NCBI GenBank assembly: GCA_963724735.1
Contig: CAVRVX010000018.1
Location: 53,600-117,599 of the forward strand
Origin: Rhodoplanes sp963724735
GTDB taxonomy: Bacteria; Pseudomonadota; Alphaproteobacteria; Rhizobiales; Xanthobacteraceae
Length of the DNA: 64,000 bases
Direction: 5' to 3'
A model generated the notes under the pieces. That model saw only the letters and a list, made by a program, of their open reading frames with translations. It was not told where the DNA came from and searched no databases. Positions 34,772 through 43,695 of the stretch are shown here, one piece after another. Within the stretch, counting starts at the first letter, position 1; every line of letters begins with the position of its first letter. Made by a program: the position numbers and the translations under genes.

Positions 34772-35842
34772 ATGGCGGCAAAGCCGTTTCGCTGGGTCAT
34801 GACGGCGCCGGGCGCGCCGATGGCCCTGGCGGAGTTCGACGCAAAGCCCGCGAGGGGCGAAGTCGTCGTGCAAGTCGCCGGCTGCGGCGTCTGTCACACC
34901 GATCTTGGCTATTTCTACGACGGCGTGCGCACCAATCACGCATTGCCGCTTTGCCTCGGTCACGAGATCAGCGGCCGGATCGTAGCGGCGGGACCGGGCG
35001 CGGAATCATGGGTCGGCAAGGCCGTGATCGTGCCGGCGGTGATCCCCTGCGGCACGTGCGACGCCTGCAAGCGCGGCAAGGGCACGATCTGTCCCCATCA
35101 GAAAATGCCCGGCAACGACATCCAGGGCGGGTTCGCGAGCCACATCGTCGTCCCGCAAACCGGCCTGTGTCCGGTCGATGAGGGCAGGCTCAAGGCGGCC
35201 GGCCTTGCGCTGGCCGACGTCTCGGTCGTCGCCGACGCCGTGACGACGCCGTATCAAGCCGTTGTCCAGGCCGGCGTGCAGAACGGCGATCTGGTCATCG
35301 TCAACGGCATTGGCGGGGTCGGCGGCTACTGCGCGCAGGTCGCCAAGGCGGTTGGCGGCACGGTGGTCGCGATCGACGTCAGCCAGCCCAAGCTCGACGC
35401 GATCGGCGCGACCACCGCGGCGCTGACGTTGAATGCGCGCAACATCGGACAGCGTGAATTGAAGGGCGCGATCCAGAGTTTTGCCAAGGAACGCGGGCTG
35501 CGGCCGAACGAGTGGATCATCTTCGAATGCTCCGGCACCAAAGCCGGACAGGAGACCGCCTGGAGCCTGCTCAATCGCGGCGCCACCCTCGGCGTTGTCG
35601 GCTTCACGATGGACAAGGTCGAGCTGCGCCTCTCCAACCTGATGGCGTTCCATGCGCGCGCGCTCGGCAACTGGGGCTGCCCGCCCGAGCTGTATCCGGC
35701 GGCGCTCGACCTGGTGTTGGACGGCCGCGTCAAAGTCGGCCCCTTCGTCGAGCAGCATCCGCTCGCCGACATCAACAAGGTTTTCACGGCGGTCCATCAT
35801 GGCGAATTGCAGCGCCGCGCGGTGCTCGTGCCGACCGCCTGA
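34772..35842 (+). CDS. had: 6-hydroxycyclohex-1-ene-1-carbonyl-CoA dehydrogenase
   Basis: This 356-residue zinc alcohol dehydrogenase-type enzyme oxidises the product of Dch, using NAD+, to 6-oxocyclohex-1-ene-1-carbonyl-CoA. The catalytic zinc motif is CGVCHTDLGYF with GHEISG; the structural zinc cysteines are in CGTCDACKRGKGTIC. The nucleotide-binding GIGGVGGYCAQVAKAVGG follows. Sequence style and location match Had of the Thauera-type pathway rather than the Rhodopseudomonas-type cyclohexene route. It is the first gene of the catabolic operon. Confidence 0.9.
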   Translation: MAAKPFRWVMTAPGAPMALAEFDAKPARGEVVVQVAGCGVCHTDLGYFYDGVRTNHALPLCLGHEISGRIVAAGPGAESWVGKAVIVPAVIPCGTCDACKRGKGTICPHQKMPGNDIQGGFASHIVVPQTGLCPVDEGRLKAAGLALADVSVVADAVTTPYQAVVQAGVQNGDLVIVNGIGGVGGYCAQVAKAVGGTVVAIDVSQPKLDAIGATTAALTLNARNIGQRELKGAIQSFAKERGLRPNEWIIFECSGTKAGQETAWSLLNRGATLGVVGFTMDKVELRLSNLMAFHARALGNWGCPPELYPAALDLVLDGRVKVGPFVEQHPLADINKVFTAVHHGELQRRAVLVPTA

Positions 35843-35860
35843 TTGCACAAGGAGTTCGTA

Positions 35861-37000
35861 ATGTCCGTCCAAGCCGCCGCTCCGCGAGACGCCGAAGCGA
35901 AGGATCACGGCCTCGTCGCCGAACACGTGCGCAAGAGCGTCACCGAGGGCGTGATCTACGACAAGCGCCCGGTCAGGGGCGCCGACGGCAAGCCGGTCGC
36001 CGGACTCTACAATGCGTGGATCACGCTGAACAATCCGTCGCAGTTCAACTCCTATACGACGGAGATGGTGAAGAGCGTGATTCTCGCCTTCCGGGCGGCA
36101 AGCGCAGCGCGCGACGTCGTCGCGGTGGTGTTCACCGGCGCCGGCGACAGGGCGTTCTGCACCGGCGGCAACACCAAGGAATACGCCGAATACTACGCCG
36201 GCAATCCGCAGGAATACCGCGGCTATATGCGGCTGTTCAACGACATGGTCTCGACCATTCTCGCCTGCGACAAGCCGGTGATCTGCCGCGTCAATGGCAT
36301 GCGGATCGGCGGCGGCCAGGAAATCGGCATGGCCTGCGATTTCACGGTCGCCCAGGATCTCGCCCGCTTCGGCCAGGCGGGTCCGAAGCATGGCTCCGCG
36401 CCCATCGGCGGCGCGACCGACTTCCTGCCGGTCGTTATCGGCGCGGAGCGCGCGATGATCGCCTGCGTGCTGTGCGAGCCGTTCTCCGCCCACGAAGGGT
36501 ATTTCATGGGCATGATCAGCGACATCGTCCCGGCGCTCAAAGTCGACGGCAAGTTCGTCGCCAACCCGCTGGTGGAGACGAGCCGCATCGTCGACGAATA
36601 CGGCCGCATTGTTTTCGGCAAGTCGAAGACCGGCGATGCGCTGAAGGCGGGCCAGGAGCTGATGAAGCGTGGCGCCGTCGATCTCTCGCTGCTCGACGAG
36701 AAGGTCGAAAGCCTGTGCACCAAGCTCCTCTACACCTTCCCTGACTGCACCACCAAGACGGTCGAGGAGCTGCGCAAGCCGAAGCTCGACGCCTGGAACC
36801 GCAACAAGGAGAATTCGCGCGCCTGGCTCGCCCTCAACATGATGACCGAGGCGCGCGCCGGCTTCCGCGCCTTCAACGAGGGCACGAAGGAGACCGGCCG
36901 CGAAGCCGATTTCGTCGCGCTGCGGCGCGCGCTCGCCGACAACGCGCCGTGGACCGACGAGTTGACCGAGAACATTCAACCCCGCGCAGGCAGGAAGTGA
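35861..37000 (+). CDS. oah: 6-oxocyclohex-1-ene-1-carbonyl-CoA hydrolase
   Basis: Oah is a crotonase-fold enzyme that hydrates and then hydrolytically opens the ring to 3-hydroxypimelyl-CoA. At 379 residues it is close to known Oah proteins. Recognisable parts are TGAGDRAFCTGGNTKEYAEY and VNGMRIGGGQEIGMACDF (the oxyanion-hole region) with a long C-terminal extension ending TENIQPRAGRK. AAGGAG precedes the ATG at 35861; a TTG at 35843 is less likely. A REP element separates it from dch. Confidence 0.9.
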   Translation: MSVQAAAPRDAEAKDHGLVAEHVRKSVTEGVIYDKRPVRGADGKPVAGLYNAWITLNNPSQFNSYTTEMVKSVILAFRAASAARDVVAVVFTGAGDRAFCTGGNTKEYAEYYAGNPQEYRGYMRLFNDMVSTILACDKPVICRVNGMRIGGGQEIGMACDFTVAQDLARFGQAGPKHGSAPIGGATDFLPVVIGAERAMIACVLCEPFSAHEGYFMGMISDIVPALKVDGKFVANPLVETSRIVDEYGRIVFGKSKTGDALKAGQELMKRGAVDLSLLDEKVESLCTKLLYTFPDCTTKTVEELRKPKLDAWNRNKENSRAWLALNMMTEARAGFRAFNEGTKETGREADFVALRRALADNAPWTDELTENIQPRAGRK

Positions 37001-37022
37001 TGACGCTCATGCCGCACGGGCT

Positions 37023-37117
37023 CTCATCCTTCGAGACGGCCGCTGCGCGGCCTCCTCAGGATGAGGTATTGTGCATTCACCCTCATGGTGAGGAGCGCGG
37101 CGACGCCGCGCGTCTCA
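37023..37117. repeat. REP-like element between oah and dch
   Basis: CTCATCCT (37023-37030) and AGGATGAG (37058-37065) enclose a GGCCGCTGCGCGGCC hairpin, and a second, related half (CCTCATGGTGAGGAGCGCGG) follows. It occupies most of the 145 bases between oah and dch. It resembles a repeat common in Nitrobacteraceae-like genomes. Confidence 0.65.
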
Positions 37118-37145
37118 ACCCATGTGACGGACTCATGGGGTCCGC

Positions 37146-37913
37146 ATGACCACGCCGCTCAAGGTCTGGCGTGAATCGGACGGCCGGCTGCTGCGGCTGC
37201 GGCTGAACAGGCCGAAGGCGAACCTCATCGATGCGGCGATGATCGCGGAGCTCGATCGGGCGTTCGCGAGCGAGGTCGGCAATCCCCATATCGCCGCGAT
37301 CCTCCTCGATGCCGAGGGGCCGCATTTCTCCTTCGGCGCGAGCGTCGAGGAGCATCTGCCCGATCAGTGCGCCGCGATGCTCGCAGGCCTGCATCGCCTC
37401 GTTCTGCGCATGGTCGACTCGCCGACGCCGATTCTTGCGGCGGTGCGCGGCCAATGCCTTGGCGGCGGGCTCGAAGTGGCGCTCGCCGCGCATCTGATGT
37501 TCGTCGCAGCCGATGCAACGCTCGGCCAACCAGAGATGAAGCTCGGCGTGTTCGCGCCGGCCGCCTCTTGCCTTCTGCCGGAACTGGTCGGCCCGGTGCG
37601 CGCGCTCGACCTTCTCGTCTCCGGACGCGCCGTGAGCGGCGCCGACGCCGCCGCGATCGGGATCGCGAAAGAGGCGGGCGGGGACCCCGAAAAGGCGGCG
37701 CTCGACTACATCGCCGAACATCTGGCGCCGAAGAGCGCGAGCTCGCTGCGCTTCGCCGTGCGGGCCGCGCGGTTCGACTATGCCGCCCGCGTACGCGCGA
37801 AGCTGGCCGCGGTCGAGCGCCTTTATCTCGATGAACTGATGAAGAGCCGCGACGCGCTGGAGGGCCTGCAAGCCTTCCTCGCCAAGCGGCCGGCGAAATG
37901 GGAGCACTGTTGA
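37146..37913 (+). CDS. dch: Cyclohexa-1,5-diene-1-carbonyl-CoA hydratase
   Basis: This 255-residue crotonase adds water to the dienoyl-CoA made by benzoyl-CoA reductase, yielding 6-hydroxycyclohex-1-ene-1-carbonyl-CoA. The oxyanion-hole segments are HFSFGASVEEHL and GQCLGGGLEVALAA; the Dch-like ATLGQPEMKLGVFAPAASCLLP follows. Length is as expected. The stop is two bases before bcrC, so it is in the bcr operon. Confidence 0.9.
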   Translation: MTTPLKVWRESDGRLLRLRLNRPKANLIDAAMIAELDRAFASEVGNPHIAAILLDAEGPHFSFGASVEEHLPDQCAAMLAGLHRLVLRMVDSPTPILAAVRGQCLGGGLEVALAAHLMFVAADATLGQPEMKLGVFAPAASCLLPELVGPVRALDLLVSGRAVSGADAAAIGIAKEAGGDPEKAALDYIAEHLAPKSASSLRFAVRAARFDYAARVRAKLAAVERLYLDELMKSRDALEGLQAFLAKRPAKWEHC

Positions 37914-37915
37914 TA

Positions 37916-39086
37916 ATGCCCACCACCTCGGAAATCGTCGCGCATGCGACGCGGCTGTTCGAAGATCTGAACTTCAATTCGGCGCGCGAGTGGAAGGCGG
38001 CGAAACCGGGTCGCAAGGTGGTCGGCTACATGCCGATCTACGTTCCGCGCGAGATCATCCATGCCGGCGACATGCTGCCGCTCGGCATCGTCGGCGGCGG
38101 CGACCAGCTGGAGGTGATCCACGGCGACGCCTATTACCAGAGCTACATCTGCCGCATCCCGCGATCGACGGTCGAACTCGGCGTCTCCGGCCGGCTCGAT
38201 TTCGTCGACGGCATGCTGTTCCCCTCGATCTGCGACGTGATCCGCAATCTCTCCGGCATGTGGAAGATCATGTTTCCGCAGGTCTATACGCGCTATTTCG
38301 ACGTGCCGCAGAACTATCGCGACGAGATCGGCGGCAACTATTACATCCAGGAACTGGCCGAGCTGCGCCACGATCTCGGAACGCTGTGCGGCAAGCCGAT
38401 CACCGACGACGAGCTGCGCAACTCCATCGCGCTCTACAACGAGAACCGCCGGCTGGTGCGCGAGGTCTACGCCTTCCGCGCCGAGAAGCCCTGGCAGGCG
38501 CCGGCGGCCGAAGTTTACCTGATCATGCGCGCCGGGCATGTGCTCTCGGTCGAGCAGCATAGCGACATGCTGCGCCATTACCTTGCCGCCGCGCGCGCGG
38601 AAGAGCGGCCGCGCCGCGACAATTGCCGCATCGTGCTCACCGGCGTGTTCTGCGAGCAGCCGCCGCTCAATCTGATCAAGTCGCTGGAGCTTGCCGGCTG
38701 CTACGTGGTCGACGACGACCTCTTGCTGGTGAACCGCTGGCTCACCACCGACGTGCCGACGGACGGCGACCCGATGCAGAACCTCGCGCTCGCCTTCCTG
38801 CATCACTCCGAATCGACCGCGGCGAAATACGAGCCCGACCTCAAGGAAAAGGGCCAGCATCTCGTGCGGGCGGTGAAACGCACGAACGCCGAAGGCGTGA
38901 TCTTCGCGTGCCCGAGCTTCTGCGACCCGGCGCTGCTCGACCGGCCCATGCTGCAGCATGTGCTCGCCGAGGCCGGCATTCCCTACATCGCCTTCAAATA
39001 CGCGGAGAATTCCGGCCAGATGCAGCCGATCCGCGAGCAGGCCGGCACCTTCGCCGAACTCGATCAAGCTATGGAGCGGACAATGA
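37916..39086 (+). CDS. bcrC: Benzoyl-CoA reductase subunit C (frame change near the end)
   Basis: BcrC, with BcrB, forms the substrate-reducing half of the ATP-dependent class I enzyme. The family signature is strong: IVGGGDQLEVIHGDAYYQSY, CRIPRSTVELGVSGRLDF and CDVIRNLSGMWKIMFPQVY. In the raw sequence the frame runs on into bcrB and suggests an 833-residue fusion. Removing one A at 39057-39058 (GCCGAACTC to GCCGACTC) gives a C-terminus DSIKLWSGQ and a TGA at 39084-39086, overlapping the bcrB ATG. This is the usual BcrC end as I recall it, so the genes are most likely separate and the fusion results from one extra base. Confidence 0.88.
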
Positions 39087-40399
39087 CAGCCACCCAGATC
39101 GTGACGCCCAAGACCGCCGCCAAGGACGTCGAGAAGGACGTCTCCATGCGCAAGCAGAAAGCGATGATGGCGGCGCATTACGACCGCATCACCAGCGCGC
39201 CCGAGACCGGCGCGAAAATCTGCTGCACCTTCGTGCCCGGCAATCTCAACGAACTGATCATGTGCTTCGACCTCCTCAACAACCTTCCGGAGGTCAACGC
39301 CATCCAGAGCGGGTTGCGCCGGGTATCCGGCAATTACGTGCTCGAAGCCGAGAAGATCGGCCATTCCGAGGACGTGTGCACCTATGTCAAATCCGACATC
39401 GGCATGGCGGCGAAGGGCAACATCGCGCCGAACGGCAAGAAATTTCCCGATCCCAACGTGCTGCTGCTGTCCTACACCGGCTGCTTCACCTTCATGAAGT
39501 GGTTCGAGCTGCTGCGCGAGCAGTACAAGTGCGAGACCATCATGCTGCACACGCCCTACATGGGCGACGGCAAGATCACGCCGAACATGATTCAGTACAT
39601 GGTCAAGCAGCTCAAGGAAGAGGTGATCCCGAAGCTTGAACGCATTTCCGGCGTGAAGTTCGACATCGACCGGCTGCGCGAATACCTCAAGAAATCGGTC
39701 AAGGCCGAAGACAATCTGGTGCGCGTGCTGCAGACGGCGAAGAGCAAGCCGTCGCCGATCGACGCCTATTTCGGCGGCATCTACTACATCGGCCCGATCT
39801 TCGGCGCCTTCCGCGGCACGCAGGACGCGATCGACTATTACGGGTTTCTGCGCGAGGAGGTGGAGGAGCGGCTCGCCAACGGCCAGGGGCCGGTGACGCC
39901 CGACGGCGACATGGGCAAGGAGAAGTATCGCCTCGTCGTCGAGGGGCCGCCGAATTACACGAACTTCCGCCAGTTTTGGAAGATGTTCTACGACGAAGGC
40001 GCCGTGGTGGTGGCGTCGAGCTACACCAAGGTCGGCGGCGTGTATGATTTCGGTTTCCGCCACGATCCCGACAACCCGCTGGAGACGCTCGCGGAGTATT
40101 GCCTCGGCGTCTACACCAATCGCAGTCTGCCGATGCGCATCGACATGCTGACGAACTACGTCAAGGACTACGAGGCGGACGGTCTTCTCATCAACTCGAT
40201 CAAGAGCTGCAACAGCTTCTCGGCGGGGCAGCTCCTCATCATGCGCGAAGTGGAGAAGCGCACCGGCAAGCCGGCCGCGTTCATCGAATCCGACCTCGTC
40301 GATCCGCGCTACTTCTCCGCCGCCAACATCAAGAACCGCCTGGAAAGCTACTTCCAGATGGTCGAGCAGAAGCGCGCCGGCGGGCGCGCGGCCGCGTAA
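39083..40399 (+). CDS. bcrB: Benzoyl-CoA reductase subunit B
   Basis: This 438-residue subunit starts at the ATG at 39083 (MTATQIVTPK), which overlaps the restored bcrC stop as ATGA. Recognisable parts are GAKICCTFVPGNLNELIMCF, LLLSYTGCFTFMKWFELL and CNSFSAGQLLIMREVEKR. BcrB and BcrC share one fold (HgdB-like dehydratase superfamily), holding a [4Fe-4S] cluster and benzoyl-CoA. The length matches Thauera BcrB. bcrA follows after 21 bases with AAAGGAG. Confidence 0.93.
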   Translation: MTATQIVTPKTAAKDVEKDVSMRKQKAMMAAHYDRITSAPETGAKICCTFVPGNLNELIMCFDLLNNLPEVNAIQSGLRRVSGNYVLEAEKIGHSEDVCTYVKSDIGMAAKGNIAPNGKKFPDPNVLLLSYTGCFTFMKWFELLREQYKCETIMLHTPYMGDGKITPNMIQYMVKQLKEEVIPKLERISGVKFDIDRLREYLKKSVKAEDNLVRVLQTAKSKPSPIDAYFGGIYYIGPIFGAFRGTQDAIDYYGFLREEVEERLANGQGPVTPDGDMGKEKYRLVVEGPPNYTNFRQFWKMFYDEGAVVVASSYTKVGGVYDFGFRHDPDNPLETLAEYCLGVYTNRSLPMRIDMLTNYVKDYEADGLLINSIKSCNSFSAGQLLIMREVEKRTGKPAAFIESDLVDPRYFSAANIKNRLESYFQMVEQKRAGGRAAA

Positions 40400-40420
40400 C
40401 TGCCGCGCAAAGGAGATAAC

Positions 40421-41758
40421 ATGAAAACCTTCGTCGGCATCGACCTCGGCTCGACCACCACCAAGGCGGTTCTTCTCGACGAGAACAGCCATGTGATCGG
40501 CCGCGGCATCACGAATTCGCGTTCGAACTATGCGACGGCGGCGCGCGTCGCGAGCGAGGAGGCGCGCATCGACGGCCGCTTCACCTTGTTCCGCCGCGCG
40601 CTCAACGCAGGCGGCGGCCAGAGCGGCGAACTCGACAAGTTCCTCGGCGCGCTCGAACGGGCCTTCCGCCTGGAGCAATTCCTTGAGCAGCTCGACGATC
40701 TCGAAGCCACCTGTCGCGGCCAGGTGAAAGGCGAGCGCTTCGCTAATATGGAGAATGGCGTGCAGGAGGCGCTCGGCGAGGTGTTCAAGCGCCTGCGCGA
40801 GGAGGCGCCGGAGCTGTACGCGCCGGGGGCGAAGCGCAAGTCGGACTTCTTCCGCGACATCGCCGGGTCCCGTTATCACAACCAGGCGGAAAATGTCGCG
40901 CGCGACGCGGGTCTTCCCTACGATCTCCTGCTCAACGTCTATGACAAGTCGATCATCGAGGTGGAGAACCGCCCGCCAGCCGGCGAGCTCAGCGAAAAAT
41001 TTCACCGCGCGCTCGCCCGCGTGTTGGCCGCCGACAGCGTGGTCAGGACCGGGTCGACCGACGTGCCGCAGACGATCATCGACACGCTCGCCATCGATCT
41101 CGAGGAGACCTACTTGGTCGGCACCGGCTATGGGCGCGTCACCCTGCCCTTCTCCAAGGATCACATTCGTTCGGAGATCCTGTGCCACGGTCTCGGCGCG
41201 CACATGATGTATCCGAACACGCGCACGGTGCTCGACATCGGCGGCCAGGACACCAAGGGCATCCAGGTCGATCCGAACGGCATCGTCGAGAACTTCCAGA
41301 TGAACGACCGTTGCGCCGCCGGGTGCGGGCGCTATCTCGGCTATATCGCCGACGAAATGAATATGGGCCTGCACGAATTGGGCCCGCTCGCGATGAAATC
41401 GGACCGGCCGGCGCGCATCAATTCGACCTGCACCGTGTTCGCCGGCGCCGAACTGCGCGACCGGCTCTCGCTCGGCGAGAAGCGCGAAGACATCCTCGCC
41501 GGGCTGCATCGCGCCATCATCCTGCGCGCGATCTCGATCATCTCGCGCTCGGGCGGCGTGACCAACGAGTTCACCTTCACCGGCGGCGTCGCCAAGAACG
41601 AGGCGGCGGTGCGCGAATTGCGCAAGCTCATCAAGGAGAACTACGGCGAGGTGACCATCAACATCAACCCCGAGTCGATCTACACCGGCGCGCTCGGCGC
41701 TTCCGAGTTCGCCCGCCGCGCCTATGAGGGCGGAGCCAAGATGGAGACTGCAGCATGA
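40421..41758 (+). CDS. bcrA: Benzoyl-CoA reductase ATPase subunit A
   Basis: BcrA is the larger ATP-hydrolysing activator subunit of the ASKHA superfamily. The P-loop equivalent is GIDLGSTTTKAVLL, the second phosphate motif VLDIGGQDTKGIQVD, and the cluster-binding region MNDRCAAGCGRYLGYIADE. It contains a roughly 180-residue insertion before the second motif, as in other BcrA proteins. With BcrD it holds the bridging [4Fe-4S] cluster and feeds electrons to BcrBC. It overlaps bcrD by four bases. Confidence 0.93.
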   Translation: MKTFVGIDLGSTTTKAVLLDENSHVIGRGITNSRSNYATAARVASEEARIDGRFTLFRRALNAGGGQSGELDKFLGALERAFRLEQFLEQLDDLEATCRGQVKGERFANMENGVQEALGEVFKRLREEAPELYAPGAKRKSDFFRDIAGSRYHNQAENVARDAGLPYDLLLNVYDKSIIEVENRPPAGELSEKFHRALARVLAADSVVRTGSTDVPQTIIDTLAIDLEETYLVGTGYGRVTLPFSKDHIRSEILCHGLGAHMMYPNTRTVLDIGGQDTKGIQVDPNGIVENFQMNDRCAAGCGRYLGYIADEMNMGLHELGPLAMKSDRPARINSTCTVFAGAELRDRLSLGEKREDILAGLHRAIILRAISIISRSGGVTNEFTFTGGVAKNEAAVRELRKLIKENYGEVTININPESIYTGALGASEFARRAYEGGAKMETAA

Positions 41759-42600
41759 CGATCGCGGCGGGAATCGATGTCGGCACCGGCGCCGTCAAGG
41801 CGGTGGTGTTTAAGGTCGAGGGGGACAAGGCCGAATGGCTGTCGCGCGCGGTGATGCGCATCCGGCAGCGCGACCCGATGCAGCTTGCGCGCATCGCGTT
41901 CGACCAGGTGCTTGCCGACGCCAAAGTCAAGGAAAGCGACGTGCAATATGTGGCGACCACCGGCGAGGCCGAGGGCGTGCCGTTCCACACCGGGCACTTC
42001 TATTCGATGACCACCCATGCGCGCGGCGCGATCTATCTCGATCCTTCCGCGCGGTCGGCGCTCGATGTCGGCGCGCTGCATGGCCGTGCGATCTCGATCG
42101 ACGAGCGCGGCAAGGTGCTGAGCTACAAGATGACCAGCCAGTGCGCCTCCGGCTCCGGCCAGTTCCTGGAGAACATCGCGCGTTATCTCGGCATCGGGCA
42201 GGACGAGATCGGCCCGCTCTCCCGCAAGGCCGACAATCCGGAGGTGGTGTCCTCGATCTGCGCGGTGCTCGCCGAAACCGACGTGATCAACATGGTGTCG
42301 CGCGGCATTTCCGCCCCGAATATCCTCAAGGGCATCCACCTCTCGATGGCGGGCCGATTGTCGAAGCTGTTGAAATCGATAGGAGCGACGGATGGGGTCG
42401 TGATGGTGACGGGCGGGCTTGCCCTCGACGACGGCCTGATTGACGCGCTCGCCGAAGACATTGCGGCGATGAAGAACATGTCCTGCACCGTCCGCAGCCA
42501 TCCCGACTCGATCTTTGCGGGAGCGATCGGGGCGGCCCTCTGGGGCGCCTACCGTTACGACAAGCTCGCCGCCAAGGGGGACCTGCCGCAAGCCGCGTAG
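41755..42600 (+). CDS. bcrD: Benzoyl-CoA reductase ATPase subunit D
   Basis: This 281-residue ASKHA subunit pairs with BcrA. Motifs: AAGIDVGTGAVKAVVFKV, VGALHGRAISIDERG and the cluster-binding SQCASGSGQFLENIARYLG, followed by SSICAVLAETDVINMVSRG. The overlap with bcrA and the ferredoxin gene downstream complete the standard bcrCBAD-fdx order. No frame problem is visible. Confidence 0.93.
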   Translation: MTIAAGIDVGTGAVKAVVFKVEGDKAEWLSRAVMRIRQRDPMQLARIAFDQVLADAKVKESDVQYVATTGEAEGVPFHTGHFYSMTTHARGAIYLDPSARSALDVGALHGRAISIDERGKVLSYKMTSQCASGSGQFLENIARYLGIGQDEIGPLSRKADNPEVVSSICAVLAETDVINMVSRGISAPNILKGIHLSMAGRLSKLLKSIGATDGVVMVTGGLALDDGLIDALAEDIAAMKNMSCTVRSHPDSIFAGAIGAALWGAYRYDKLAAKGDLPQAA

Positions 42601-42667
42601 GGCGACCACCTATGGCGCCGCCCGCGCGAATGGAATAATACTAAACAAGAAAACTGGCGTGGGCTGC

Positions 42668-42704
42668 GCATTGTCCAGCCGCCGAGCGGGATGCCGGACA
42701 ATGC
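42668..42704 (+). promoter_or_regulatory. Stem-loop between bcrD and fdx
   Basis: GCATTGTCC (42668-42676) and GGACAATGC (42696-42704) pair perfectly over 9 bases, with a 19-base loop. It sits 18 bases before the ferredoxin start. It could stabilise the fdx mRNA after processing, act as an operator, or partly terminate upstream transcription; the sequence does not discriminate. Confidence 0.45.
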
Positions 42705-42722
42705 AGGAAAGGAGACAAAAAA

Positions 42723-42968
42723 ATGGCGCTCTTGATCAATGAGAACTGCACCGCTTGCGATGCCTGCGAGCCGGTGTGTCCGAACCAGGCGATCACGGCA
42801 GGCAACCCGATCTACGTGATCGATCCGGACAAATGCACCGAATGCGTCGGCGCGGAAGACGAACCGCAATGCAAGCTCGTCTGCCCGGCCGAATGCATCG
42901 TCCAGAACCCGGACTACGTCGAAACCAAAGAAGACCTGTTGACCAAGTACCAGAAGTTGCACGCCTGA
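42723..42968 (+). CDS. 2[4Fe-4S] ferredoxin of benzoyl-CoA reductase
   Basis: This 81-residue ferredoxin has the cysteine groups CTACDACEPVCP and CTECVGAEDEPQCKLVCP with the insertion typical of low-potential Chromatium-type ferredoxins, and a C-terminal helix ending YQKLHA. It is the same length as the Thauera benzoyl-CoA reductase ferredoxin as I recall it. KorAB would reduce it and it would donate to BcrAD. AGGAAAGGAG lies upstream of the ATG. Confidence 0.9.
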   Translation: MALLINENCTACDACEPVCPNQAITAGNPIYVIDPDKCTECVGAEDEPQCKLVCPAECIVQNPDYVETKEDLLTKYQKLHA

Positions 42969-43093
42969 GGATCGGCGCCGCCGCGGCGCTTGCTCAACCC
43001 AATAACTGGCATGTCAACTCGCGCCGGCGCCTCGTCGCTAGCGCGAAGGGCTTGTGTCGTGGCCGCGCGCGGTTTCGTTCGACAGGCCGCGCT

Positions 43094-43122
43094 CGACCGG
43101 CGTGACGACGCCACGCCGGTCG
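43094..43122. terminator. Terminator after fdx, shared with the convergent GNAT gene
   Basis: CGACCGGCGTG and CACGCCGGTCG form a perfect 11-bp stem with a 7-base loop, between converging genes and 12 bases beyond the GNAT stop. It would act in both directions. Confidence 0.65.
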
Positions 43123-43133
43123 AAGTCGTCGGT

Positions 43134-43676
43134 TCAAGAGACTAGGCAGTCGAAACAGAGCCGGCCCGACGGCTTGAATCCACAGCGATCGAGATAGGCG
43201 ATCAGCTCGCGGTCGGCCCAGTCGACCTCGGTCAGGACCTTGTCGACCCGCAGGGTCGTCAGATTGGCGAGCAGCTGCGACAGCAGCGCGCGCCCAACTC
43301 CACGCCCCGCATAATCCGGATCGACGCCGATCGTATCCATGACGGCGGCGGCTTCGATGCGGCCGAACTCGCCGAGATCGACGCGCGCCATGATGAAACC
43401 CACCGGCCGGCCCTCGACTTCGGCAACGAGCGACACCCGTACGTCCAATTCGTATAACGCGTCGGCGAGCTTGCGTTCGAAATAGCGGGTTCGGTCGCGC
43501 CCCGTTATGCGGCGATCGATCGCGACGAGCGCCTTCAGGTCGGCTTCACGCATCGATCGCACCGGAATGCGGTCGCGCGCGAGCTCGCCGAAATCGGTCG
43601 GCGCCGGAATGCTGTAATCGAGCTCTTCCGGGTCGCCCACCCGCTGCGGAATTGTGATCCGGCTTTGTTGCGCCAT
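43134..43676 (-). CDS. GNAT-family N-acetyltransferase (first of pair)
   Basis: The GNAT fold is indicated by PVRSMREADLKALVAIDRRI at the start of the domain and by GVDPDYAGRGVGRALLSQLL, the acetyl-CoA pyrophosphate loop (motif A), followed by EVDWADRELIAYLDRCGF. Start at 43676 (MAQQSRI); a frame to 43763 adds arginine-rich noise. It is the last gene of the hemerythrin-GNAT-GNAT operon. Substrate unknown. In Rhodopseudomonas a GNAT called Pat acetylates benzoate-type CoA ligases, which makes a control role here conceivable. Confidence 0.82.
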   Translation of the reverse strand: MAQQSRITIPQRVGDPEELDYSIPAPTDFGELARDRIPVRSMREADLKALVAIDRRITGRDRTRYFERKLADALYELDVRVSLVAEVEGRPVGFIMARVDLGEFGRIEAAAVMDTIGVDPDYAGRGVGRALLSQLLANLTTLRVDKVLTEVDWADRELIAYLDRCGFKPSGRLCFDCLVS

Positions 43677-43695
43677 GTCGTTTCGTCCCTTCAAT

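Noticed and set aside
35006..36979. A 657-residue minus-strand open frame over had and oah
   Set aside because: Antisense to two well-supported genes, with no motif or ribosome-binding site.
37898..40399. A true BcrC-BcrB fusion protein
   Set aside because: One base removed at 39057 restores a normal BcrC end and an ATGA junction, so a fusion is not the best reading.
37823..41509. A 1228-residue open frame on the minus strand across the bcr genes
   Set aside because: It is antisense to dch, bcrC, bcrB, bcrA, all of which have firm homology. Its translation is Arg/His/Asp-rich noise typical of GC-rich complementary strands.
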